Source of the DNA: Skeletonema tropicum
Lineage: Eukaryota > Bacillariophyta > Thalassiosirophyceae > Thalassiosirales > Thalassiosiraceae
Direction of reading: 5' to 3'
Length of the DNA: 64,000 nt
Assembly (NCBI GenBank): GCA_037178625.1
Contig: CM074138.1
Coordinates: 1,798,001-1,862,000 of the forward strand
Made by a program: the position numbers and the translations under genes. Positions 22,746 to 33,855 of the stretch are shown here, piece by piece. Within the stretch, counting starts at the first letter, position 1. Each line of letters opens with the position of its first letter. Under the pieces are notes generated by a model that saw nothing but the letters and a program-made list of their open reading frames with translations, had not been told where the DNA came from and did not search any database.

Positions 22746-24600
22746 AGAGCGGAGAGGAGGCAGGATGAACTGTCCTTTAATCCAGTTCAATTTCATACAA
22801 GAGCGGACATTGCGTAGACTTACGCTCCTACTTGACAAGATGAATTTTGCTAGTACAGTCGCGGATCAAGAGTATCTTATTGAAGCGGATCAAGAGTATC
22901 TTATTGAAATTGCAGAGTCGAAAGAAGTTCTCATCCAATCCATTACTGGGGCAGTATTTTTATCAATCTTCAACACCGATCAATATAATCGAAGGCCCAG
23001 ACTCACTGCTGGTGCCAATGAAAGATCCATCCCACTTGCAATGGTTATTGTACAAGTTCTCCTATTCAAGGCAAGGGTTCTGCTCGTTACGCGCTACAAG
23101 ACGCTGGTTCTAATATCAGCCATCATTCCCGAAGATACCAAGACTGATCAAGTGCAAAAACGCAAGAAGCATGTCAGCCAGCAGCTGATCTACTAGTCTC
23201 CATTGGAAAATTGAACAATAAATGATCCCGTCTCTCTGAGTTTGATAGAATGTGTATGTGCAGTATTTGAAATACAGCAGCTCCAAGCCTTTTCAGCCGA
23301 TTGTCGCTTCGACCTCCTTCTACTTATAGGAATGGATTTCGTTACCACGACAGTTACAATTGGGGTTCTCATGCCAATATCGCACGCAACCTGAAGACAA
23401 CGGTATAGTCCAGCGAATGCATCTGTAATGAGAAATTCTTTGCGTGCACTTTTGAAAGCAATCTTTGTCAAAACCAGTGAAAACTCACAGTTTATGTATT
23501 TTCAAGCTTTACACTCAGTTCAGTACAACGTGCCGCTTCAGGTGAAATTCTTATACGCAACTTCAATATCAATGTGGCACTCAATGTTCAAACGATGACA
23601 ACTTCATGTCCTCAAGGATGCTATTACAGCAATTGCGAAACGCTCGAGGTATCAAGAAATTTTACACCGTCTTCAAGCAACGTCCTATTGTCACAACAGT
23701 CCTTTAAGCGCTGGCCAAGTTTGCTAGCAATTCTGAGTTCCCTTCCAAAAGCAAATACAATTATCCGAGAAATGAGAGGGGGCAGGATGAACTGTCCTCT
23801 ACTCCAGTCCAATCAAGCTACAGCCACAGAGCATTTCAATTTATCGAATATCATTTCAATTTCTTATTTTGAGGCATACAGAAATCGTGTCATTTTACGG
23901 AATATCCATTTTACATACAACAGCCCGAAAGAGGTGTGATCGACAAGTGAATCAGCAAGCAAAGTGAACGCAACAACTTTGGGTACTTCAAGGCCCTAAT
24001 AAACACTGGTTTTATACCAGCCATTATCCTCATCCCTACGGGTTCCAAGGCTGATCAATTGTAGAAATGTCAGGAGCTGGTCAGCACAACAGCTGGTCTA
24101 GTAGCCTCCACGAAAAGTTGACAATGAATGGTCTCCGTCTCTCCGAGTTTGATATAAAAGCAGTTATTGAAACACAGCAGATCAAAATCCGGTAACTATG
24201 TCCGTTTGAAGAATAATATTTGTCGAACACAGCGATGCTCACAGTTTATTTCAGTCTTAAACTCAGTGCATTACAACAGCTATAGAGTTAACAAGCCAAT
24301 CATGTTCTCTCAGGAAAATATATACACAACGCCAAGTTGGCAATCAATATCGATCAAATTAAACGATGACAACTTTGTGTCTTCAAGGATGCTATTATGT
24401 CAAACGCGAAACGCTAAGCCTACGACAAAAGTTGGCGCTCGAGTTCTCAAGAAAGTTTACATCTATCATCTTCAAGAAGCTTGGCCAGCGATGGGTTGGT
24501 CCTTATCCTTATACTGTCAAAACAGTCCGAAGCTACAGGTACAACAAATCTTTTCAATTGTTCACATATCATTTTCGTTTCTCTCAAGTCGCAGGACCTA
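22746..24600. repeat. Diverged internal direct repeats of the retroelement
   Basis: Several blocks recur in the same order. GGCAGGATGAACTGTCCT appears at ~22759 and ~23782. The region around CTGATCTACTAG (~23183) recurs as CTGGTCTAGTAG (~24092). The region around CTTCAAGGATGCTATTA recurs at ~23610 and ~24381. Spacing varies from ~770 to ~1,020 bp and identity is roughly 70-85% by eye. The interior was apparently built by old tandem duplication. Confidence 0.7.
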
Positions 24601-24802
24601 GAAGTCAAGTGCAATTTTTACGAGCAATGTCTCATGAGTTCGATCCATGGGGCAGCAATGCCAAAGTACAGTAGTTGCTGGCATACTGAGCATGTATGTA
24701 TCGAACTTTCATGACCAACCGATGGTCAGCAAAGGAATAACAATCAACACGTTAGAGCCAGAATCTTCGAATTGTTAGCACAGTAGAGGCAACAGCATCA
24801 GC

Positions 24803-24826
24803 AGATAGATAGATAGATAGATAGAG
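24803..24826. repeat. GATA microsatellite
   Basis: About six GATA units within the retroelement interior, followed by degenerate GATAGAA units to ~24855. Confidence 0.8.
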
Positions 24827-25058
24827 ATACTGAGATAGAAAGATAGATAGGTAGAATGAGAAAGAGAATAGCGTACCCCCTGCCTTGAGTAGGTTCCGTG
24901 GTTATGGGTTCCACAGCGGAAATTCCCGCATAAAAAGTACCTTCGCGTGCACGCTAGATTAGTCAGAATATCCAAGAATAGTCAAGGAATGAAATTTCAA
25001 TATCAGCCAAATCAAAGCAAACAACAACAACGCTTGAGCTCGATCCATGGGGCAGCAA

Positions 25059-25275
25059 TGTCGAGGTACGATAGGTACTGGCATAATAGTATTTATGCAT
25101 CGATCTCTTTACGTAGATATTCAGAAGAAGTGCGTAGGAAAGATCCACGTCGACAGCATCATCTCCATATCCATTAACAACCATGAAGAAGTCCAGTAGT
25201 AGTAACACTCACAATTATTAATATTGTCAATCGATCATAGACTCCCTCTAGAACTGAATTCAGCTAACCAGGTCA
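25059..25275. repeat. Right LTR
   Basis: A 217-bp direct copy of the left LTR with one substitution. It is preceded by CGATCCATGGGGCAGCAA. Nearly the same string occurs at ~24641, next to a strongly diverged LTR-like start, suggesting an older rearrangement inside the element. Confidence 0.95.
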
Positions 25276-25758
25276 AGCACCCGCATCAAAGGATATTGCC
25301 AATGGAGAATCGCCATACCCCTGTCCTTGAAGTGTTACGCCTGCCGGGACGATTAGTGGTTCAAAGATGCGAAATGTTCCTTTGGGGAGTACCACTATCC
25401 CCCCGCTATCATTGGCGGAGGCGGAATCGATTGCGGACTGGAGGGCAGCAGTGTCATCGGCGTGGGAATCACCGATAACTCCAAAGTCGCTGGCGTAGGT
25501 GAAGCCCGAGGGAATGTCACAAGTGCAGTTAGATGACTGCAATTGCCTGTCTTGTGTTTCTTGATGAGGTATGACATCACTGCTGGTTGATGATGATGAT
25601 GATGATGATGATGCAAGTTGGTTCATTTGGCGTTGAAGCTCGGCCACCTGCTCTTGAAGTTGTTGCTGTGTCGTCCTTTCACGAGAGAAGGAATAGCCGA
25701 GAGCTACAAGCATGACGGCAATTGCCAGCAGTATGGATATGGAGATTGAGGTAGACAT

Positions 25759-26265
25759 GATGATTATTAAGTATTACTACTTATGTTCGATAATATCAGA
25801 TTGCTGCGCCTTCAAAGTGACATTGCCATGACTACATAGAACGCCGAACGCCTCCTTTTATATTTTGCATGCGCTTCAATCACTTGATTGTGTCGTCGCG
25901 GCAATCTATCTGAGCAATCAAGGTGTGTGAGCTCGAGAGAGAGATGCCTTCGCAGGACGGATCGTGACTGAAATTAAAGTCTGATCGTGTGAAAAAAGCA
26001 TAAGAAAATGACTAATCGGTACGTAAACAAAGAGGGTGCGTTTTCAAAGGATGAGGATTCTCATTCTCCTTCATCCTTCTTCCTTCTGACGTCAACCGAT
26101 ATCTTGTTGATGTTGTTTGATGTTCTTGTTATTATATTCTATTGTGAAGTTGTATCACCGCAAATATAATATAACAGAAACGGTGATAATACTATCATTG
26201 GTAATGGTCTACACATCACCAGCACCAGCAGCACCACATAATCTCTTCATTCTGTAGCAAAAATC
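25759..26265. other. Shared promoter region of two divergent genes
   Basis: This lies between the pectate-lyase-like gene (-) and the YqgE gene (+). No gene or repeat seen. It is AT-rich near 26120-26180. Confidence 0.5.
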
Positions 26266-28263
26266 ATGGCCGCGCTTACGTCACCATTGACAATCTTGCT
26301 CGCATCATTCTACTGCACATCATGTGTGTTCTCATTTGCCCCTTCGTCAGTAACCATTGCATCCAGCAACAATTTGTATAGATCAAGCAGTGAAGCGACA
26401 GTTTTGAAGGCATCTGATGACGACGACGACGATGATGATGAGGTGATTCTATCTGAAAGCGAAGATGACTGGAGAACATTTCGAGCCAAATTGGTAATGG
26501 GGGAATCTACTTCATCACCATCCTCGTCATCTACCACTGCAGCAACAACAACAACAACCGATAGCAGCAGTACCGACAATACAATCATGGATGATTCCGA
26601 TCTCGATGGGATAGGTGCCCTCTTCTCTTCCGAAACTATACAATCCACATCCACCACATCCTCTGGATTTACCCCACTAGATCCATCCCAATGGGCCTAC
26701 GATTCCGGAAAGGTAATCGAACAAGGTGCTGTAATCCTCGGCGGGGTCGAACAAGACTTTGGCTTCGGTCTTCGTCAACAATACTTCCACAAGGCGGTAA
26801 TATTAGTCCTTGATCATGATGAGAACACGTTTACCAAGGGGATTATATTAAATCGACCAAGTGACCGCATGATGGAAGATGATGTCAATGACGGATTAGA
26901 GTGGAGGGTATGGTTCGGTGGCGATGTGCAGGGGTTGGATTCGATATTGCCGGATATTGTATGTTTGCATTCGTTAAAGAGTGAGGAGGCGAAGGAGGCA
27001 TCAAATCCGGTCATGAAGGATATTCAATGGACAAGTTTTGACAATGCGAAAAAGTTGGTGAAGAAGGGTATTGCCAGTGGTCCCGAGGACTTTTGGTTGT
27101 TTGCGGGATATGCTGGATGGGGACCAAGGCAGCTATCGGGTGAACTGGAACGACGTTCGTGGTACATGTGTGCAACTGATAGTCAAACTCTGTTGAAGGA
27201 ACTTGCTCGACAGAGTAGTGGTGTGGATCCTAGGGACGCCGGTCTCGATACGTGGGAGCTTCTCATGAATATGATTGGACGTGGCGAAACAGCAAATGAG
27301 TGTAGTGGCAACTTTGATGATTTAATGTTGAAGGAATGGGGACGAGGACATTTGTTGGAGGGGTATGGTGGAGATGTGGGAGTGGCGAGGAATCCACTGT
27401 GGGGTGGTGGTAGTAGTAGTTTCCTAGAAAAGATGGATTTGGGCGGCAAATCTGTAGACGAACAGATGAAGGAGGCAGCTGAAATGGCATTGACCGAAGA
27501 TGTGAAGGCTGGGACGCTCCTACGTGCTTCATCTGCCGATAGGTCTCCGTTTTTACTTCAAAAGCAGGAGCTTCACCATTCCTTGCTGTTATGTATTGCG
27601 GAGGATGACAGAGCAACAGTTGCATGCATGTTGAATCATCCTGCCACGAAGGGATGCGATCCATACGGCAGGGGAAGCACAGCATCTTTACCACTGAGAT
27701 ATGGTGGTGACTTTGCATTAAAAGGCCAATCTCCTCTTATATGGTTACATTGTAGTGAGAAGTTACGAATTGCTGGACTTGGGTCGTCTCTATCGGGTCA
27801 GAAGGGTGTCTATAAATGTGAACAAGATAAGGCACTTGAAGCAATAGCAATTGGACAAGCCGAAAACTCAGACTTTTTAGTGATCAGTGGTGTTTGCGTG
27901 TGGCCAAAGTTGGGTGGAAGTCTTGCTCATGAAGTGAAGCGAGGTGTATTCGAAGTCGTTCCAAACGAGAAGATAGAACAAGTGATCGAGACATTGCAAA
28001 CGCAGACAATTCTAACAAAAGACAATCTTGCGAAGAATATCCAAATATCAAAAGATGCCTGGGAAAAGGCAGCCGATCCACGCCGCAAGTCTACAAGTGA
28101 CAAGGGCACCGATGTAGTTTTGACTACTGGAATTGGAGAGGGATTCGATGAAGATGACGACACAGTTGTTTTCAATAGCGACAAGAAAGTGTCCGAGCTG
28201 GCAGATGATGCGCTTCACAAATGGATAGCAACGTTTCTTCTTGGTGCACCAACTCTGACATGA
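26266..28263 (+). CDS. Plastid YqgE/AlgH (UPF0301) protein, two domains
   Basis: An intronless 665-residue protein. The N-terminus is a signal peptide ending SCVFSFAPSS; this Phe-centred motif is the diatom plastid import signal (bipartite, ASAFAP type). An acidic, Ser/Thr-rich linker follows (~50-135). Residues ~150-330 form a UPF0301/YqgE-AlgH domain (GAVILG…FHKAVILVLDHD…GIILNRPS…WFGGDV…FAGYAGWGPRQLSGEL). Residues ~415-590 repeat the fold in more diverged form (AGTLLRAS…HHSLLLCIAEDD…MLNHPA…RYGGDF…ISGVCVWP). Bacterial family members are single-domain proteins of ~190 residues with no settled role. Plastid location is inferred from the leader. Start is the ATG that opens the signal peptide. 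Confidence 0.92.
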   Translation: MAALTSPLTILLASFYCTSCVFSFAPSSVTIASSNNLYRSSSEATVLKASDDDDDDDDEVILSESEDDWRTFRAKLVMGESTSSPSSSSTTAATTTTTDSSSTDNTIMDDSDLDGIGALFSSETIQSTSTTSSGFTPLDPSQWAYDSGKVIEQGAVILGGVEQDFGFGLRQQYFHKAVILVLDHDENTFTKGIILNRPSDRMMEDDVNDGLEWRVWFGGDVQGLDSILPDIVCLHSLKSEEAKEASNPVMKDIQWTSFDNAKKLVKKGIASGPEDFWLFAGYAGWGPRQLSGELERRSWYMCATDSQTLLKELARQSSGVDPRDAGLDTWELLMNMIGRGETANECSGNFDDLMLKEWGRGHLLEGYGGDVGVARNPLWGGGSSSFLEKMDLGGKSVDEQMKEAAEMALTEDVKAGTLLRASSADRSPFLLQKQELHHSLLLCIAEDDRATVACMLNHPATKGCDPYGRGSTASLPLRYGGDFALKGQSPLIWLHCSEKLRIAGLGSSLSGQKGVYKCEQDKALEAIAIGQAENSDFLVISGVCVWPKLGGSLAHEVKRGVFEVVPNEKIEQVIETLQTQTILTKDNLAKNIQISKDAWEKAADPRRKSTSDKGTDVVLTTGIGEGFDEDDDTVVFNSDKKVSELADDALHKWIATFLLGAPTLT

Positions 28264-28427
28264 AAAGAAATAGAGATGCATGTGAGCATGATGTGCTAGT
28301 TAAGTCACTAGACTTTGAATGTCACACAATTCCTGAGTCTCTTTTCTTAACACAAACACTGGGAAATCCTTGATATGTTAATTTAGGTGAAACATTTGAA
28401 TTTACAGCTCCACGTGTTGCTTCGATC

Positions 28428-29361
28428 CTAATTCGTGCCAATAGCACAAGACACACACATAGGAAGGCCAGCACCAGTTCCATCACAGGTGTATCCATCT
28501 GTACCCTCATCGACAAACATAAAATCAGGAGCACTAGCACTGACTTGAATGTCTCCTACAACATTTTCGCAGGAGCTGAACGAGCCACTATCCAAAACAA
28601 TAAGATAACAGAAATGTTTAATGCATGTCTGATTAGCCCTCTAGGGGCGAAATTATAACTAACATGTTGTGTGCTGTTTCCTCAGTAATGATCGTTCGAG
28701 CCACTGTCCAAAACAGTAAAATCCATATTGGAAACTTCTTCGTTGCATAATCTTTGTAGCGGTGATTCTACGCCGAAATCGACAGCAACCTGACGAACTG
28801 TATGGCCCTTACAATAAGTAATTGCGTCATGACCTTCGATCGTGATTGCAGCATTCATAGTTTTCAACTCTTGGTTAGTAGCGCCGTCTACATCATCTAC
28901 TGTGCAGAAAAGGTCAGAAGACAATATGTACTACTTTCTCATCGGTAAAAGTTTCTTCACATTTTGTGACTTGAGCGGTAGGTTCACAGAACGAGATAGA
29001 TTTCCCAGCCTTTCCACCTATACCGCTGAAGGCGGCTAGGGGTTTCTGCTGCTGACGATTGGTACTCAGCAACACCATCGATCGAAACGCAGAGTGTGGC
29101 AGCGATACCCACGACACAAATGAAGGCAGTAGTCTTCTTGTTGAAACCAAGCTTTCACACGACTGATCGTTGTATCGTCATTTACACCCTCGGTCATGGT
29201 TGACGAATCTTCGATGTCGTTGGGGACTATAACTATAATGATGTCATCATTTCCGGGTTTAGAGGCAGATTTTGATTGGATGTAGGCTGAACGTCGATCC
29301 GCTCGACATCAATCTCGTCTTCTTTGGAGTGGTTGACTTGGAACATTGCTGACTGGGACAT
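28428..29361 (-). pseudogene. Decayed type II membrane/secreted protein gene
   Basis: Coding-like pieces follow one another in different frames. MSQSAMFQVNHSKEDEIDVE starts at 29361. Then come …NDDTTISRVKAWF…, a hydrophobic anchor (TTAFICVVGIAATLCVSI), a Cys-containing part (SISFCEPTAQVTKCEETF), …YCKGHTVRQVAVDFGVE… and an end piece (…DEGTDGYTCDGTGAGLP…), with a stop at 28428. At least three frame changes separate them. A ~20-bp block around TTTTGGA(C/T)AGTGGCTCG occurs twice (~28700 and ~28590), which could be a repeat or an intron edge. The order (acidic cytosolic N-terminus, one membrane span, Cys-bearing outside part) suggests a former surface protein. A multi-exon live gene is less likely because no introns fit all breaks. 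Confidence 0.4.
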
Positions 29362-30375
29362 CTTTCTTCCACAAGTCTGTAAAATGATGACAGCCGACAA
29401 CAACAACACACTCACAATCACAATCACAAGTCAAGCGCAATTCATCTTACCTTTCTTAGTTCAATGGTTCACTTCGAAAACAAATGACAACGACAACCCA
29501 GTCCGACGCATGCAGCAACGACAACGACCAACGAGCCAGATCCTCATCCATTCAAACAAGCTCGTTTCTTCTTAGTGTCTATCATACCGTCTCTTTCTCT
29601 CGTGTGACATTTTCATTTCTTGATGCGAACTCCGGTATCTGTTTATTTCCTCCTGTGGGAGAAAGTGTTGGTTGCTATCTTCATCTGCTCGGGATGGGGC
29701 AAGCTAATCGTGAGCCAATAATTGACCTTCCTCATTGCGTTTGCTGTTGGTTGTTGGATCTAAAGAAGTTCACGAATGTACTGATATCGGAAGCGTTGTA
29801 CTCGTCGCTGCGATAGAAGAAAAATTTCTTGATGAAGGTGCAAAAATGCAGTTTTTACTCTTAACGGAGAAAAATGAGGCAACTCTGCGTTAAATAAATA
29901 CCTTGACCTTGTCCATGAGCACGAGGCAGGTGCAGCTGCTAGTGATTTTGGGGTTATCTTAGTAAGTGAAACAAAACGATATCCTATCATGCTCACATAT
30001 GTACTGAAGCTTAGAGGTATTTTCTGTCATTGTCTTGCTCGAGACTGCTACTAGAGGAGGGCCAGACAACATTGGTGGAAAATAGTATTGAAAACGATTG
30101 AGAGCATGGCATCAGTCACAAACATCAGCCGCCTTAGTATTAACCTTAACCAGTCACCGCCAGCATTTGTTCTTTTCTTTCGCTCTTTTTCACTCTTAAC
30201 CTGTTGTACCTACATATTCTTATTCTTGTTTTGTTTTTACACCGATCCTCTTGCGTGCCAAACTTTGCACTTAATCCAATAACAATTGCAATATGTCATC
30301 TACTGCTCCTCTCACAATTCAGGTCTTATTTATCTTTCATTCTCTTCATTATCTCTCCACTAGAATCAAGTTAAA
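29362..30375. other. Intergenic, nothing recognised
   Basis: Only short unsupported frames (e.g. 29484-29816, +). No repeat, RNA gene or domain seen. Confidence 0.5.
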
Positions 30376-32656
30376 TCAGGTCCAGAACCACTTCGTTGAT
30401 GGGTACTGACGTTTCTCACTCATGTTGTTAATTGTAACTGCTATGACAATTGCAATCACGTTGCCTATAAGGAATAATACCATATCCTCAATTCCATGTC
30501 TTTCCAATGAAAACACCACAGATGTTGCACCTGCGGGAGGGTGAATTAGGCCAAGTCGTGCGGTTACTGTGGCCACGATTGCTGGGGCTAGTGTAACTCG
30601 ATGCCACACATCCAAGGCTGGAATTCTGTGAAGTATATAGCAGGTGCACAATGCAACGGCTTGACCAAAGAAAGCATTTCTCGGTTGACTTTATTTCAAA
30701 AGAAATGTGAGAATTTGACGTAACAACCAAATAAAGAACAAGAAATATTTTGACTTACCTTGCTGGGGCTGCTGTCAGGTTATATTGCAAAGTAGTCAAC
30801 GCTCCTAAAGGGCCCAAAACGAGCCGATAATGCCCTTTTGAATCCCCTTTTGCAAGGAAATGAGATAGCTTTGATAGTACTACATGAGTCAAGAACACTC
30901 CATTAAAAGTCCAAAGACATTGAGTGTTGTTGAAAGGAGGAGGATTTTCTGCATGGCCACCCTGTACCTTATTCCACCACTTGAGTGTTCTGACTCTTGA
31001 TTTCTGTTGAATATCTACAACTCCTTTTTTCACATCACTTTTCAGCAGAGCGGTTGCTTCTGCGAGTAAATGGAATGATTCTTCTCTATTAATCAACGCA
31101 ACAGATGCTGCTCTCCTCAAAAGTCTGAAAGAATTGTTTCTCCGTAATGATGGACTGCCCCAACTCCTACTTCTACCACGAGCTCTAACATGTAAAGGAC
31201 GCTGAAACTTGATCACAGCCAATATCTTCACTCTCAGTATATTCCAGTTTAATATTGGTCGTCTCGTCCGAAGTAATCTGGCATTTTGGAGTGGAGCCTG
31301 AACAGCCGCCGCAGATCCAATAAAATGTGCTGCATACTCAATCAGTTGTGAATTGGTACTATCTCTAAGCTTTTTCACGTCAGCGTGGGGATTGGCAAAG
31401 AATACAACAATACCCTTGAAACCCCGTATGTTGAAAGGCATACCAGCAGCTAATGAAAATCCAGCTCTAGCAAACAATTGCAATCGTTCGTCGTAAGGTT
31501 GGTCTGGATCTTCCGCAAGAGTATTGATGTCCCTCCAAAGAACTCTGCTAGTGTGTTCGTTCTCATGGTGGAAATGTATATCGCGAATACTACCTCTTCG
31601 CTGCGACATGTGGAAAATTCGGTCACTAAATGTTTGAACTCCACTCTGTACTACAGTCGAAAGTGCATGGGCATTACCATCACTCCACAAGGCACCAGCA
31701 ACACCTACACCAGGATCGGTGGCCACCTTCCAAACGAAATCAGATCGCGTTGTTTCAGTCAGTCGTTCAAATGCCTCTCGTGCGGCTGCATTGTAACTTG
31801 GACTGTCATAATCTGCCTCTTGTGTGATGCGTTTGATAAATAATGACCTTCTATGTTGTTTGACATCTAATGCATGCGGAGGAATAACTGGAGTACTCAT
31901 AAGACGACCCGATTCCTTGTCGAATTTCCAGATTTCCAATCCGTAGAGACCGAATATGTTGGCTGTGCAGGAATAGATTGATTGTAATAGAATATCCATT
32001 GGTTCTTGTTGCATCTGTTGTTGCATCTGCATCGTCGCGGGTTGTTGCTGCTGTTGACCGGATATTTCAGGGGGTATTATTACAGAAGACGAATTCAGGG
32101 ATGATCGAAGCATACCAGAGGATGATCGGAACATTCCGGATGATGAGGCAGATAATCTTGCCAGAGAAGGTCCCCGTCTCATCCCCACCAAGGAAGAAGA
32201 ATGGCTCATGGACCTCGCCCTCGAAATGTTTTGAGTACTCCCATTATTACTGCTCGATTGTGAATGAAGAGATGCCTGTGAATGAGCCTGTGAATGTTGT
32301 GAATGGGGAGATGCATAGGGCGGCTGTGCATTAGCTTGGGCGGCATAATCATCAAATTTTTCTGCAGTCGGTGCTAGATTTTGTTTTCCTTCGGTACCAC
32401 CTGGGAGCAGCCAGCCCAAGCCAGTCCTCCCACCATTATTGTTGCTGCTGCTGCTTGGTTGGTTTAAAAGAAGAGGTGATCTGCTTCGTGGATAGGTCTG
32501 TGCCTGTTTTAGTGATGTAGGTGGGCCGTCATCTTCGTCACTAATTTCGGCAGTCGTTTCAAGATTTTGTTTTCGTTCGTTATTACCAAGCATCCAGCTC
32601 AAACCAGTTGGTGAATTGCTCAATGCAAACCGAGAGAATGTCGGGGAACCATTCAT
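30376..32656 (-). CDS. GAF-like / HPP membrane-domain fusion protein
   Basis: Two exons, 32656-30759 and 30688-30376, encode 736 residues. The intron is 30689-30758 (70 bp, GTAAGT…AAAG). The first ~200 residues are Ser/Gln-rich, with a duplicated short module (GLSWMLGNNERKQNLE and GLGWLLPGGTEGKQNL). The middle (~210-450) looks like a GAF-type sensory domain (GVGVAGALWSDG…LFARAGFSLAAGMPF…GFKGIVVFFAN). The C-terminus is an HPP-family membrane domain split by the intron (YRLVLGPLGALTTLQYNL, then SQPRNAFFGQAVAL, then LGLIHPPAGATSVVF with the HPP motif). HPP proteins include a chloroplast nitrite transporter in plants. A sensor-regulated small-anion transporter is inference. No plastid leader is visible. 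Confidence 0.85.
30689..30758 (-). other. Intron in the HPP gene
   Basis: A 70-bp GT-AG intron in phase 2. Splicing turns a premature end (…TAAPAR, stop) into …TAAPASQPRN, the conserved HPP sequence. Confidence 0.92.
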
Positions 32657-33855
32657 TGTTGCTGCTGTTTTGTATTTATTTATCTATCTTCCCCACTTGT
32701 TGTTTTCAAACTATCATAAGCACATTGTTTTTCTCTAGTATATTTATACGTTGTGGCTCCTTCAGATCAAACGTTGATGATTATCCAACTCAGCAACATA
32801 GAAAAGGGTATCCACGAATTGTATTATCACAGTACGGCTGATTAGATCCAAAATAATGGACGTATCATTGCAATGTATCGGATGAACAAAGGAACATCAA
32901 AGCAGATCAAAGCAAAAAGAACAGCTTTCTCCCGGCAAACGTCGACAAGTTTGGATATTTTAGGCATTTTGTCTTCCCTTCTTCCTGTCCGTCCGTGCTT
33001 CTTCTGGCACTTTCTCCCTTCTCATTTCGGAGGCCTTCCTAAATTGGGGGCTGGGCCTACCCAATATGGGGTTCTTCCCCTCTTCTACGGCTACATTTTT
33101 AGAGATTTTTACGAGATCAGCAAACAAATATGTAGGGGGCTATCCTCTAGCCCTCTCAGTTTTGAATTGTTGATCTCATCTGGATCCTTGATCTTTCTCC
33201 CGCCTCCCGCCCTCGCTCCGCCAACTCATGGGACTGTCTGTAAATTTTGTGTATTGTATTGTGGCAAAGACCCCAAAACCTATTCGAAGGGTGATTTGAC
33301 TATCATCTACTATCTACACACTGATAACCGTCCGCTTCTGCCGCTGCGCTTCGATTTATCTAATCTTCGTCGTCAATTTCCGCCGATACCGATAAGATAA
33401 ACAAACAGACATAGTGCTTTCATACTGTTTTTAGGTGCCTGCAGGTCATAATATCATCATATTGTCAAATGGAGGGAGTTCGTTTCCGTATTTTTACACG
33501 CCCATTTTTTTCACAGCACATCTCACAAATCGGCAACACAACACACAACACGACCATCATGTTGAGCCGCCAAGCATAGCACAATCAAATAGGATTCTAA
33601 CACATCATCAAGCCTTGATCTAAATCAGTTTTTCACCTAGAAAACGCTGATGTATTCTGCTTCAGCCTGTACATCTTAATCTCACATATCAACATGTTAT
33701 AATCTCTTGAGAAGACAACATATGTGCGTAGTGCTTGTGTAGAGGTTATGACTATTATGAAAATGTTATCACTAATGTTTGGATTATTACATATAAACGA
33801 TGTTTTCTATTTCTTGTTATTGTGTAGATTGTTGCATAAGTCAGTAGGAAGATAC
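32657..33855. other. Intergenic, nothing recognised
   Basis: A 175-codon ORF (32873-33400, +) is open, but its Pro/Phe-rich content lacks any domain or targeting signal, so I did not call it. The rest holds nothing I can name. Confidence 0.45.

Larger units (their letters stand above)
21576..25275. mobile_element. LTR retroelement, 3.7 kb, non-autonomous
   Basis: Two direct 217-bp LTRs (21576-21792 and 25059-25275) begin TG and end CA and differ at one base. The flanks carry a perfect 5-bp target duplication, AGCAC (21571-21575 and 25276-25280). The 3,266-bp interior has no reverse transcriptase, integrase or protease frame; the longest ORF (22765-23196, +) resembles none of these. It is therefore a non-autonomous element that must borrow enzymes from a related one. 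The 5-bp duplication fits Copia- or Gypsy-type integrases. The sequence just inside the left LTR (TTGATAATTATCAGCACC) is a weak candidate primer site. Strand is left open. Confidence 0.9.
20059..25758 (-). pseudogene. Pectate-lyase-superfamily gene split by a retroelement
   Basis: The coding parts are 25758-25276 and 21570-20059. With the 3.7-kb insert removed and one copy of its 5-bp target duplication kept, they join in frame into a 664-residue protein with no stop. The N-terminus has a membrane anchor (ISILLAIAVMLVALGYSF), a coiled coil (QQQLQEQVAELQRQMNQL) and a Ser run. FGVIGDSHADDTAALQSAI follows, the start of the Pectate_lyase_3 right-handed beta-helix, as in phage tail spikes and polysaccharide lyases. 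The C-terminal part (TGDVQLTAPTF…) resembles a carbohydrate-binding or tail module. It was probably a type II surface or secretory glycan-active protein; substrate unknown. As it stands, translation would end two bases inside the LTR, after 161 residues. The otherwise intact frame implies recent disruption. Confidence 0.85.

Noticed and set aside
22765..23196. 143-codon ORF in the retroelement, considered as gag or pol
   Set aside because: No zinc knuckle, protease, reverse transcriptase or integrase motif, and it contains a 24-bp direct repeat; probably chance.
32873..33400. 175-codon plus-strand ORF in intergenic DNA
   Set aside because: No domain, no targeting signal, odd Pro/Phe/Leu composition and no conserved neighbour; left as an uncalled frame.
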